Assembly (NCBI RefSeq): GCF_000218685.1
Contig: NW_006763294.1
Location: 1,529,712-1,593,711, forward strand
DNA length: 64,000 bases
Direction of reading: 5' to 3'
From: Serpula lacrymans var. lacrymans S7.9
Lineage: Eukaryota; Basidiomycota; Agaricomycetes; Boletales; Serpulaceae
Part shown: piece by piece, positions 23,439 to 34,735 of the stretch
How the letters are laid out: each line of letters begins with the position of its first letter
Position numbering within the stretch: position 1 is the stretch's first letter
Notes under the pieces: model-generated
Database searches by the model: none
Seen by the model: the letters and a program-made list of their open reading frames with translations, nothing else
What the model was told of the DNA's origin: nothing
Position numbers and translations under genes: made by a program

Positions 23439-25199
23439 CACCTCAGGCAGGGACTTAATCCGTTACGTAAGGGCCTCAAAGACCTATTCTTTGTCAACGG
23501 GTTTGGGACCTTAAGTATCCCCTCGCTGCCGAGGTTTCCCAGCCAAGTATATATATAGTATTTCTAAATACAGTGATACTTGAACAACCCTCTGCAAACC
23601 CTCCTGTGGTGCCCTCTGGAGTTTGTAAAATATTTCTTTGTTCCAGAGGCCTTCTAGGGCAATATTTACAGCATTATTTAGGAATCCTTCTGTGAAACCT
23701 TGTGAGAACCCTCCAGCCACTACTGTGTCCGGGTCAATCATCCATATATGGATATCCAGAGCACTACCTCCCAAAACATTACTGCTTTTGGAAACAACTG
23801 GCTCCATATGTTTGTTTTTTTGCTATTTCTGGGAATCTTAGCTTGTAGATATCACTTTAAACACCTATAGCATACTTAGCAGTGTATATTAATATTGCTC
23901 CACCTGACAGATAGTGTGTTTATGTAGCAGAATACCATTGTAATTCAAAAAACATCGCCTAAAAAAGGAAATAAAAGAGGAAAAAGGGTTTTGGGAGGGT
24001 TGAACAGGTTATCACAGCTCATAATTAGGCTCTGGACATTATCCAGACCTTATAAATGATTTTTTGTAGAGAAAACTGGTGCTTTTTTGCTATGCACCAT
24101 GTCAGAAACACCAAAACAATGATAAAAATAAGAAAAAACATAAAAAAGCGGAATAAAACATAGAATAGTGCATGATATAATATCATACAAGGTATAATAA
24201 GGTTGCAGAAATGTTTCAACATAGTGTATGCATCTTTATGGCTCGCATATATGTTTATCTGATGGATATTCTACCCTTAAGGGCTTGATATGTGGGTTGA
24301 AGTGAAGTTTAGTATCACTACTGTTATAAAAGCCTTAAATACACCTTAATTCAGCACTGAGGTCTATGCATTTGCCTGATTAACATATATGCGAGTCATA
24401 AAGATGCATACACTATGTTAAAACATTTCTGCAACCTTATTATACCTTGTATGATATTATATCATGCACTATTCTATGTTTTATTCCGCTTTTTTATGTT
24501 TTTTCTTATTTTTATCATTGTTTTGGTGTTTCTGACATGGTGCATAGCAAAAAAGCACCAGTTTTCTCTACAAAAAAGCATTTATAAGGTCTGGATAATG
24601 TCCAGAGCCTAATTATGAGCTGTGATAACCTGTTCAACCCTCCCAAAACCCTTTTTCCTCTTTTATTTCCTTTTTTAGGCGATGTTTTTTGAATTACAAT
24701 GGTATTCTGCTACATAAACACACTATCTGTCAGGTGGAGCAATATTAATATACACTGCTAAGTATGCTATAGGTGTTTAAAGTGATATCTACAAGCTAAG
24801 ATTCCCAGAAATAGCAAAAAAACAAACATATGGAGCCAGTTGTTTCCAAAAGCAGTAATGTTTTGGGAGGTAGTGCTCTGGATATCCATATATGGATGAT
24901 TGACCCGGACACAGTAGTGGGCTGGAGGGTTCTCACAAGGTTTCACAGAAGGATTCCTAAATAATGCTGTAAATATTGCCCTAGAAGGCCTCTGGAACAA
25001 AGAAATATTTTACAAACTCCAGAGGGCACCACAGGAGGGTTTGCAGAGGGTTGTTCAAGTATCACTGTATTTAGAAATACTATATATATACTTGGCTGGG
25101 AAACCTCGGCAGCGAGGGGATACTTAAGGTCCCAAACCCGTTGACAAAGAATAGGTCTTTGAGGCCCTTACGTAACGGATTAAGTCCCTGCCTGGGGTG
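23439..25199. mobile_element. Giant foldback element, two arms of about 810 bp
   Basis: The left arm (23439 to about 24258) is repeated as its reverse complement at about 24379-25199 around a loop of about 120 bp. The few differences I noticed include a one-base insertion near 24920 and single substitutions near 24059 and 24580. Ends read CACCTCAGGCAGGGAC and, inverted, CACCCCAGGCAGGGAC. Short hydrophobic frames occur in both arms only because the arms are copies. No transposase is encoded. Flanking sequence is R2 repeat in opposite orientations on the two sides, so no target-site duplication could be read. Confidence 0.85.
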
Positions 25200-26474
25200 A
25201 CAAAATATGGTATTAATGGAAATATGTCAACAAAAAGACATCATGTTGTAGATCCAAAATGCAATTAAAAATTGTAACTACTTTCTAACTTTTCCATCAA
25301 TTATGAGTGTGACAAAAGTTGGTTATGCTTGCTGCGTTTCTGTCAGAACTGTGACCTCAGGAGTTGTTGGAGCTTTGGAGAAGGTATGCTGGGGGAGTGG
25401 AACAGGATACAAGGTTGGGAGTCAGCTTAGTGACAAAACTGGATAAACCTGGTCTCTGCTAAAGTGGCCATTATTCTCCTAGGAGTCTTTATACCTTGGC
25501 AAGTAGCACCTCTGACTATAAGTAGTAGGGGGTTTAGTATACTATATTTTTGTGTTGATATATAGAGATATGTCAACAAAAACACATTATTCCGATAAAA
25601 TCTTGTAGGTCCAAAATGCAATTAAACATTTTAACTACTTTCAGACTTTTTCATTGATTTTGGGTGTGACAAAAGTTGGTTATGCTTGCTGTGATAGAAA
25701 CAACTGAAGTATTCCTATTAATGGAAATATGCCAACAAAAAAATATTATTTTGTAGGTCCAAAATGCAATCAAATATTTTAACTACTTTCAGAGTTTTTC
25801 ATCCATTATGAGTATGTCAAAAGTTGTTAATGCTTGCGGTGTACAGCCTCTTGAGCAATGGCTGAGGTATGTTAATTACATTTATTAGAGATCACCTTAA
25901 ATTGACATCTAAAGTTTCACTTAGATTTATTACTTAGCTTGTGCGCTAGGCTCTTCTGCGGACCTTGGTCCCTAACTCAATGAAGCAAACAAGGAAAAAA
26001 TAAAGGATGAAAGTGGAGTGGAGTAAAGGTCCTTCTCCAAGGGACTGGAAAGCTTAGAAAAGGGCTTGGGAAAAAAGGTGGAGGAGCTTATACATATCTA
26101 AGCTGCAGGAACGGAGTACAGAAGCTACAGCTTATATACTAATCAGAGGGAGTGGAGTTTGTAAGGAGTAACTCATAATGTTGGTACAGGGTTCCATGTG
26201 AACAACTATCTAGCAAAGAGAAATTGTATGTGAGAGGAGTGTACCATAAGGTCTAACTACAGAGTCTATAAGGAAACATAAGAATATTTGGAGGAAATGT
26301 GTGGTGTACTGGAAGTCCGGGGCAGGGGAATTAGAGCAAATATCTGGAGTATTATATGGGAGCAAGGTACAGGGCTATGCTGAGCAGCAGAGCACAAGGG
26401 GCATAATTCTGGGAAGACCAAAGATTTGGGAGTTTGGACTTGGGGGTTTCTGACTATTTGGAGGTTCGGAATCC
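25200..26474. repeat. R2 repeat copies inside a second repeat, then spacer
   Basis: Copies of R2 lie at about 25200-25345, 25545-25690 and 25700-25850, all in the same orientation and with a shared TAGGTCCAAAATGCAAT-type core. The sequence 25430-25540 plus 25845-25880 matches 38565-38775, an LTR-like repeat containing GTGACAAAAC and GGTTTAGTATA. The R2 copies therefore appear to interrupt that repeat. From 25880 to 26474 I see nothing coding. Confidence 0.55.
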
Positions 26475-28400
26475 TTAGCCTGTGGCATGAATATAACAGT
26501 ATCGCCCTCTTAGGGTTGGACCCTTAAGGCACAAAAATAGCTTTTGTAGGGCCAGACTATGGTGGACATACTGTATTATAGTGGTCATATCCCTGCAGAA
26601 TGGGAGGATAGTTTTGCCCATCATGGCAAACCCAATGTATGACCACATCAAGTCTTCATCCTCATCAGCGAATTGGATTGTATGAAGGTCCTGGAGCATC
26701 ATTCTTACTGCCAAACATATCAGGGCCATAGCTGTATGGCCCCTGATACCTGTGTGGCTGTCCTGGGACCACGGGCGATGTAGATAAGGCTGTATATGGA
26801 GCCACCTCAACCAGTTTTGAGTTCCATTGCCTTGATGAATCTCCAATAGAATTATGCTGTGGATATAGCCCCATGAGGCTTATGATGACCAGTAGTCCAA
26901 GTAATCCTCTGGCTGGCCATTACTCTGGGAGCTGGGCCCGGGCTTGTCCTTTGGTAGTTGGTACACTGTATCCACCAACTTCAGGTATTCCTCCTCAGTA
27001 CATAACCTGGTGAGGAACCTCCTCTGAGACTTGTGTGTAATAAAAGCATGCCAGGGACTGTCCTTGTCCAATTTTTCTACACCTACAGATTGCTGCCCCG
27101 AGATAGAAGGAGCCAGGATGGGATCAAGCACCGGTTTGAAGGGCCCAGGCCTGGTTGTTAATCCCTGGAAGGCTACAGTTTGTTGCCTTGCAGCTGGCTT
27201 GGAGGGCCAGGGCTGGTTTTGAACATCGGCACAGTGTTCATCATCGCTTAGAATTTCACCAAGCCCCTCAATCTCCTCTTGTTCCTCGTTTATAGATTTG
27301 CTTCTGGGTGCAAGCATTCCCGCTTTGGGAAGGACTCTCTTCATTGCTGCATTCTCTTTACCCTTCCTTTATTGGCTACCAGGTGCAGACTAGATTTGAA
27401 CCTGATGGTAACTTTGACATTTATATTGTTCTGCTGGTTATACCAATAGTCCAACAGACCCCAGGTCTACTTTTTTGTTATATGTGATGGTTCCCAAAAT
27501 TTATACCACGGATGTATATACCCCTTTCACGAGTTAATTTAGTCGTTTGGGCGCTCTGCAAGACTGGTTCAAAGTACTGAAGCCTTTATATTTCCAGTGG
27601 AAATCTGGTAATATGTTATTGAGAAAGACCTGACATTAGCCTGTAGGTCTGAAAAGGTTGCTGGGGAAGGCAGGTCCTCATCTACAAGGATGGGATATCC
27701 ATTATCATCGAGTGGAAGCTTGATCTTTTCTTTCTGCTTACTTGGTAGGCTCTCCTTTGGCACAGACCCATCTATATCAGATACATACAGTTCAGTACTC
27801 CATGATGTTTATTAATTAAGCTGGAAACTTACCAAACTGACTTTGTGCATACTTTCCCCAAGCCTCCCATATTTTTATGTTTTGCCAGTTGGGTTGTATA
27901 CCTTGCTAAAAAGCTCAAACCCGCCTTCATCATTTTGCTCATGGCTGCAATTAAAGTGATCAGTTTCAGTAACTACACACCTGGTTTGAGACCTGGGGTC
28001 CATAGACTATTTACAAGGACATGCAAATGGCTCCATTTGTATCTCTATGGGTGGTGAGCACAAAACTCAACATTCCCAGATCCCGGGTCGCTTGCATCTG
28101 GAAGTCCTTCACTACTTTCCTACCCTTAATTTTAGCAGCTCTGGGTATCATATACCACTTCTCATGCTTCTCTTTTAGTTTAGCTAGCTCTTCCTTGCTA
28201 AACTCAGTCAATATTGCCTTCAGGATACTCTGTAGTTTACCAATATAACCTGACTGCCCGGGCTTCACTCCATAAAGGTCCCACATCCTCTTCTCCACCT
28301 TCTTCTTCTTCACTAAATTGAGCACTTGGTTCAGACTTAAATACTTTTTATGCCTGGCAACCTTGTTCCCAGTAAAACAAGAACTTTGGAGAATTTCCTT
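26475..28400 (-). pseudogene. Broken transposon-associated hypothetical protein
   Basis: Fragments in three reading frames on the minus strand appear in the order of one protein. The first (28325-28011) is a basic helical segment with RMWDLYGVKPGQSGY and an IKGRKVVKDFQMQATRDLGM motif. The second (27763-27569) includes LPLDDNGYPILVDEDLPSP. The third (27344-26880) is Pro/Lys-rich and ends with a KSQRRFLTRLCTEEEYLKLVD segment. I recall similar proteins as repetitive and unnamed in Agaricomycetes. The intervening stretches hold stops and perhaps introns. It is downstream of the KDZ remnant on the same strand, which may mean one mobile unit, but that is not proven. Confidence 0.45.
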
Positions 28401-28949
28401 ATTTAGAAGCCCTCCAAAAGTAAAAGTATCCAGACTGATAGGGGCATGAAAGTATCACCTACTCCCCAAAAACCAGAGTGATTGGCGAAATGGTTGTTGA
28501 GAAAAAAGGCAGATTATGTCATGGGAAATTCACTTTCCCTTTTCAGAAACTGACCATGTGCAAGCCATGTGGTCAAATTTCAGTGTGGCTGCCAGTGGCT
28601 GACAGTAAGCGTGATACAAGCATTCTTGTTTGGCTCATATCTCCAGAACTAGCAGTCATCAAAATATAAAACTTTGTAACATGGTACATTGGAATTTGTA
28701 CTTCAAGATGAGGTACTTTTGGTGGGGTACAATATGTTGTGGAATGCCATGTCCATACATGACACATTTTTCATGTATGACACCAGGACCTCCTCAAGAA
28801 ACTTGGCGACATCAATATTGCCTAGATAACTTTCAACCTTGAAGTAAAAAGCATCTACGCAGGAGAGCAGGCGTTAATGCCTTCACTCTAACTCCAGTTT
28901 TTCTGTGGTTGTGCCTTTTTTGTTTATTTGTTTTGCATATATTTGCAGC

Positions 28950-30640
28950 TGTATCCTTTTATGTAGAGTTAATCAGTATTCAAAAAGCATATATTCTTGG
29001 GATCCCAGGGGCCCAGGAACTTACTGAGTCTCTTTCAACTTCAGACCCACTGATAACCAAGCAGTGGTTCCTGGAACCACTCCATTTCTTGTTTCCTGTT
29101 GCAATAAATGCAACTGGATTTCTGCTTTGCTGGGTAATTTTGCCAAAGAGACTTCATATATATCCATGGCATTTTCTTTATGCAGCTGGTTTTGCTGTGC
29201 TTTTTTTTCCTGGGCAATCCAGGCCTCTGTGTTCTTGGAGTCTGCAGTGGAATTAATATTTCCAAATGCAAGTTTGCTTGATGACAAGCCTTGTTGAACC
29301 TTTTTGAACTTCTTGCAAAGTGCCGAGACTAGGCATGCACTTAGTCATGAATATGGGTGAGTTATTGATGCCCAGGACCTACCCATTTGTATAAGCTTCT
29401 TCCAATTGGAATCACTCATGTGGTTGTCCAATATTTTTTGCCTATGTGACTTGCTCATAGCCCAGGTGCTTTGAGAGACTTCATTGAGGGGAGCCCAAAG
29501 TGTTTCCAATATCTCACCATCAACCTGCCTGGCCCGGAGGATGAATTAGGTGCATATCATGGGAAGCAGATGTCTTGATGTCTATGCACATGAAATAATC
29601 CAATGCCCTTGTACATGAATACACCACTGGGGACCTGAGGATAAGGACTTTTAAGGACCCTCTTTGAGAAGTGTTTACTGTATTGGCACATTATATCATA
29701 GAGGACTATGACTAAGTTGATTTCAGCCAATGAGGACAAGGCCTGACATAGGGAATAGTCCATGTTTATTTGGCTATGAAGAGTGAGCAATTGTCACGAT
29801 CACAGATTTGTGGGCACAGTTCACCTTTCTGACAATCCACTATGGCACCCAGGCAAAATACTCTATACCGGGCACAGGCAGTAGCACCAATCCCGGTAGC
29901 ATTAAGGTGCTGCTGGTCCTTGTTTGCCAGGTTTACAGCTCTGTGATTATTACAATTAGACCCCACTTTATTTTCTTTGGCAATTTTGAGGTGCTCCATG
30001 TACAGTTGGTTTGCCATCAAGAATGCTGTGCCATTGGCCAATGGGACATCATCATGGGGGTTCTTTGACTCCATGTGCTCTGCATTAAAGTTTTTGTCCA
30101 TGACAAAAGTCCTCAAGTGATACTGCCTGAGGGGGTCCTGCTTTCAATCAAGCAAGACATTGATACCTGGCTGAGGGCAAGCCGGGCAAAACAATACTAG
30201 AGACCCCAGGGAAGGGTGACAGCTGGGTTAGTGTGCAAATCCATGCCAACGCATATATTTCAAATGTCTCCACTGCCAGACACCCTCATGAACTTCTGAT
30301 ATCTATTCTAAAGGGGGGAAATATTATTAAGGTACCGGGAAGTCTAGAACTGAGGGACACACTGGGACCTTGTGCGGGAATGCACTATTTGTCACCTGCC
30401 GTATTTTGGAATAGAAAGTCATTGCATAAGTTTTACATTCCTTGTTATTAATTAAGAAGTCATCAAGCAAAGCAAAGGTGAATGCTGTTTGAGGCTTCTT
30501 TTGACCCGCTGGGTACAACCCATTGGACAAGAGCTGAATGTCCGAGCAAGCAGCATTGGGACAGCTACACCATTTAACTAGAAAATGATGCACACTGATC
30601 TGTCTACCAGAAGCATCATTGTGTTGCTATTGATGCTGGT
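28950..30640 (-). pseudogene. KDZ-family transposase remnant
   Basis: On the minus strand the order of blocks is that of Kyakuja-Dileera-Zisupton transposases. A CxC2-like cysteine segment with LLSNGLYPAGQKKPQTAFTF comes first, then MTFYSKIRQVTN (30593-30400). Next are DKNFNAEHM and NNHRAVNLANKDQQHLNATG (30116-29930). Then VLYDIMCQYSKHFSKRV and GIGLFHVHRHQDICFP (29690-29557), followed by ARQVDGEILETLWAPLNE and a SHRQKILDNHMSDSNWKKL block. A coiled-coil segment at 29287-29021 closes it. The blocks are in different frames, with the start of the protein missing, so it is inactive. KDZ elements are well known in mushroom-forming fungi. Confidence 0.85.
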
Positions 30641-30688
30641 GGAGCAAGTCCTTTTGGGCATGTTCCCATTGTGATTACTTCCTTGTTG

Positions 30689-31061
30689 TTAGGCAACAAA
30701 TACAAAGCTATATAACAAAACTCAATGCCTGGTCAAGTCCTTGATGAAAGGCGGTGAATCAGGGTATAAGAGTTGAAGAGTATCAGTATAGGCGCAAATC
30801 CAAGTTAATATTGAACTAAGGAATAATACATCAAGTATGTACTTCCTTATATAGTGAACAGTGAGGGTCAGACTGGAATAAGAGAAAGAGTAAGAAAGTG
30901 GTCTGACCGAACAACTAACCAATAAAAAAAGTAAGGGAAAGTGGTCTGATCTATTGTATTTACTAATCATGTGAGAGAAAGTCTTGGTAAGAGATGTATG
31001 ATTGTCTGTATCAGTAAGCCCATGAGAAGGCGCTGATTCATACCCTACATTGCTGATTAAC
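30689..31061 (-). repeat. LTR with adjoining polypurine tract
   Basis: On the minus strand this reads TGTTAATCAGCAATG... to ...TTGCCTAACA, with a TATA-like CTATATAAGG in the middle. On the interior side (31062-31070) there is a G-run (CGGGGGGG), which looks like the polypurine tract of a 3' LTR. The interior beyond it is not recognisable. A truncated relative lies at 3735-3870. Confidence 0.6.
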
Positions 31062-33789
31062 ACCCCCCCGAAGTATTCCCGGACATAGCATTGAATTGTT
31101 GCTATGTCATCTGGATATCTTCTCGAGGGTCTACAACGGTTCTCCTTTGTTGTAAGTACAATAAGTTGTGAGTATAAATGGAAAATAAGAAGAACAAGGA
31201 TAACAGTAATAAGACACCGGCTGTAATCTCTAGTCCAAGGGCAAGAGGAGTGACAGGAAATGAATTGGATAACCACAACATGATGGGAATGCAATGAGAA
31301 AAATCAATTTCTCACACTCGTCTTCCCATAATTCTCCTTCCTCATTGTCTGATGGGGAAACTGGAAAATTGTCCTGGGTACCGTCCCCCTGGGAATCACC
31401 CTCTGATGAGTTGTCCTCTGCTAGACTGTGGTTGTCATTATCCTATTAGTCTCTCAACAAGCAAGGACTATTATTGTCACACCTAGTGTTAGCTATATCT
31501 TTTAGCTAGTCATGTAACACTTCAAACTCACACGTACCCTCACACTTCTATTCACATACTACCACTTATCCTTTATATCACCAAGGACATATCTACCATT
31601 GTCATATTAGTCTTCCAGAGCACAAGGACTATTGGCATACTCACAACAAAAGGGATAATTAACTTCCACCCCCCATGAACAAACTAGGTTATTACCCGTT
31701 GTCCAGCTTCGGTTGTAAACTTCTGGTAACCCTAGGATAAAGAAGCTTTGGTAGCTATCCCATATCAATCACTTTATCAACAAGACACCGGGGTAGCCAA
31801 ACTCTAACAAAGACAACAACGCAGAAGACATAAATCTGTTTGACCTCCCAGGTTCCTTTGATGGCAATGATGAGCCTATTGAGAGGAGAAAATTGGTGTT
31901 ACTCTCTCTAACTTAGGAAAAGGCACTTGCAAAATCAAAGTCCTACACCATCTAGTAAGTCAGGAGCTTACACTCCGGGAAGTTCAGGCCAATAACACCT
32001 TGCATCAGATATGTATCCTACTGGGTTAAAAGTTTTTTCTGTTCAGGACAAAGGTAAGAGCGGCCTAGGGCTCTCAAAAGAAAAAGTTTAAGGCTTGGGC
32101 AGAGGTTACCCACATGGAAGCTAATGTCAAAGTCCACTCATCTATATATAAGAGAGCCCGGTGTGCAATCATATCTCTGGGGTGCCGGGCAAAAATATTA
32201 TAAAAATATCAAGAGCTCAAACCAGACCACCTCGAGACAAGTACACAGCTCATGAACCCTAATGCAACCAGACTCCGCAACACTGCATTGCCATGGTTTT
32301 GGAGCATGGATCTGAAAGGTGACACCTCCTAACAGACCTGGATGTCTGAATGTATGTGCCCCAGCCCGGTCACAGTTTCACGGTATCACACAGCTAACAT
32401 TTAGTAATAAGATACAGTTTACCAGGTTCAATGGCTAAAAGAAAAAGCCATGTACAATAGGTGGATAGAAGAAGATATTCTGGTGCACCTTGAGATGAAG
32501 TGGACAGTTCAGTATTTTCTGACAAATTATGACATTTGTTTATAGTATGAGAAAACATGCATTGGCTAGGGCTTGAACCTGGGACTCTAGCTTTCATGGT
32601 CTGGTGCTTTACCAACTAAGCTACCAAGGCGTACTTGGAAAGCATACTGATTGGTTGCATGCCCAGAAGGTCCAGAATCACTGTACACAGGTGCAGATCC
32701 CATTGTGTGTTGTGATATTTTCAACATCAAGCTAAGCGTTAGAAGGGTTTTTGAGATGTCATTGGAATGGAGGCTAAACCCAGTCATGTAGCATATGCAG
32801 AGAGGCAAATCAGGATGTGGAACCAGTTCTCAGAACAGGCAAAGGACTCATCCCAGAGGCTAGACATAGTGGTTTGAGGGAACTAGAATAGTGGACCACA
32901 ATTTAATAGAAACCCAGGGTCCATTATACTATGTAATGGTAGTCTTGTATTCCCAGGCTTTGAAGTAATCTAGTGTTCCTGGGCTTTGTAGTAATATAAT
33001 GTTCCTGGACTTTATAGCAATCCATTACTCCCTGGGCTTTGCAGTAATACAAGATTTCTGGGCTTTTACTTACTCCCGGTATTCAACTGCAGGGTGCCCA
33101 GGTTTCATCCTTTTCATTGAGTGAGCTACTACAAATAGCTACAAACTTGCAGCAGTGATGTACCCAGATCAAGACAGTTCAGCTGCTATTCCACATCTAT
33201 AAATGCATAACATGATCAGTCTCAGATGGGGCAACCTATCACCCAGCTAGGTTGTCTTCAACAAGCACCCTGTGACCCAGCCGGGTTGTCTGAGATGAGC
33301 ACCCTGTAATGTACTGACTGACCCAGCCGAGTTGTCTAGGATGGGCAGTGTCTCACCCAGCCGGGTCATTGATAATGAGCACAATAATATTACGTCTAAC
33401 ATGGCCTGGCTGGCACACTCCGCTGGACTCCGCCGGCTCTGTCTATATAGTAATATTATCAGGTAATAATGCCCTATCTAAGATGGGCAATTATAACTAT
33501 ATGGGCTGACAAGGGAAGATTTGACCACCACCTCCTGCACCTGAACCATCTACCAGTACTAGAATGCCATCTTTTTTTCTCAATATTGATGAAAAAAAAG
33601 ATGACAGAATAGAGACTAAATTTTCTCTCCATCTGGATAATCCGAAAAATTTTCTCAAGTTTTGTTTGACACTTTGCCTATGACTCAAGAGACCTCTACA
33701 CAAAACGGATATCAATCACGCTGCAACACTTATTTGTGAATACAAAAGTGAATTGATCCCAGTATTGTTTCTCATTTGCACATTGGTAC
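31062..33789. repeat. Repeat-rich spacer with tRNA-like and tandem motifs
   Basis: No gene is supported. A minus-strand tRNA-like sequence occupies about 32550-32632: its acceptor pairs 6 of 7, D arm GCTTAGTTGGTAAAGC, T arm CCAGG-TTCAAGC-CCTAG. The anticodon stem is degraded. Imperfect copies of a unit with a CCTGGGCTTTGTAGTAAT-like core (period about 27) lie at about 32945-33068. Four spaced copies of ACCCAGCCGGGTTGTC or close variants lie at 33240-33370. Confidence 0.45.
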
Positions 33790-34735
33790 AATTAATCAAC
33801 TGTATAGTATATATGTACAAATATTCTGTAGACATATATAAACCCCGATAGATCAAGGAGACTCCTCAGTGAGTCCTCCTGTTATTACTCTAACAAACTT
33901 GGTCCTACTTTAAGGGAGATTACCCTCCTCTTCACTCACCCTTTTTTGCTTGTCTTTGCTGTGTGACAGAGTATACAAAATTTGGTTGTTACATTAGGAC
34001 TCACTCTTTTTACTCTCTTGCACATTGTGCAAACCTGAATACAGGGTTAAGTGGAGTTTTTCAAACAGTAAGACTTTAGTGCCAGAGCCATGTTGGGCTT
34101 TTGCCAACCAATTGAAATAGAATGTGTGCCCCAACCCTGCAAGCGAGCTCCTCAGGGTGTGGTACTAGAGAGATATAAATCAAATGTTACATGACCCCTA
34201 GTGTTCTTCATTCCTAAAAAAAAATAGAAAAAAAGTTATGATTATAGACTATTGTTATTTAAATGAATACACAGTTAAAAATGCCTACCTACTGCCTTTG
34301 ATCAGTCAACTAGTAGATAAATTGGCTGATGCCAAGATCCTTACCAAAATAAATCTCAGATTGGGGTACAATAATGTATGTATTAAAGAAGAAGACACTT
34401 GGAAAGCCGTATTCACATGCCACCAAGAATTTTTTAAGCCCCTTGTTATGTTCTTTGGGTTAACTAATTCACCGGCGACCTTCCAGAGCATGATTAATAA
34501 GATCTTTGTGATATGTAAAACTGTGTTGTTGTTTATATTGACAGTTTATTAATATTTACAAAGTTGGATGATAAGGCTGAGCATGACAGGACCATACAAA
34601 AAGTCCTACAACACGTATAGGATTGGGACTTTTTTGTCAAACCCAAAAAGTATAATTTTCAAGTGAAGGAAGTAGACTTCCTTGGTATAATGGTTGGCCA
34701 GAACAGAATCAGGACGGATTCTTAGAAAGTTCAAG

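Noticed and set aside
24025..24612. Two 65-codon hydrophobic ORFs of identical sequence type
   Set aside because: They are the same A+T-rich stretch in the two foldback arms, with no sign of coding selection.
28440..28860. Possible second Tc1/mariner element
   Set aside because: Some phrases resemble the region after the Tc1 remnant (around 3510-3700), but I could not align them convincingly and no transposase is present.
30722..31294. 190-codon minus-strand frame with hydrophobic stretches
   Set aside because: It runs across the LTR at 30689-31061 and its polypurine flank. The frame is a by-product of LTR sequence.
32550..32632. Minus-strand tRNA gene (Phe- or Met-like)
   Set aside because: Acceptor, D and T arms are recognisable, but the anticodon stem does not pair, so it is listed only as tRNA-like debris.
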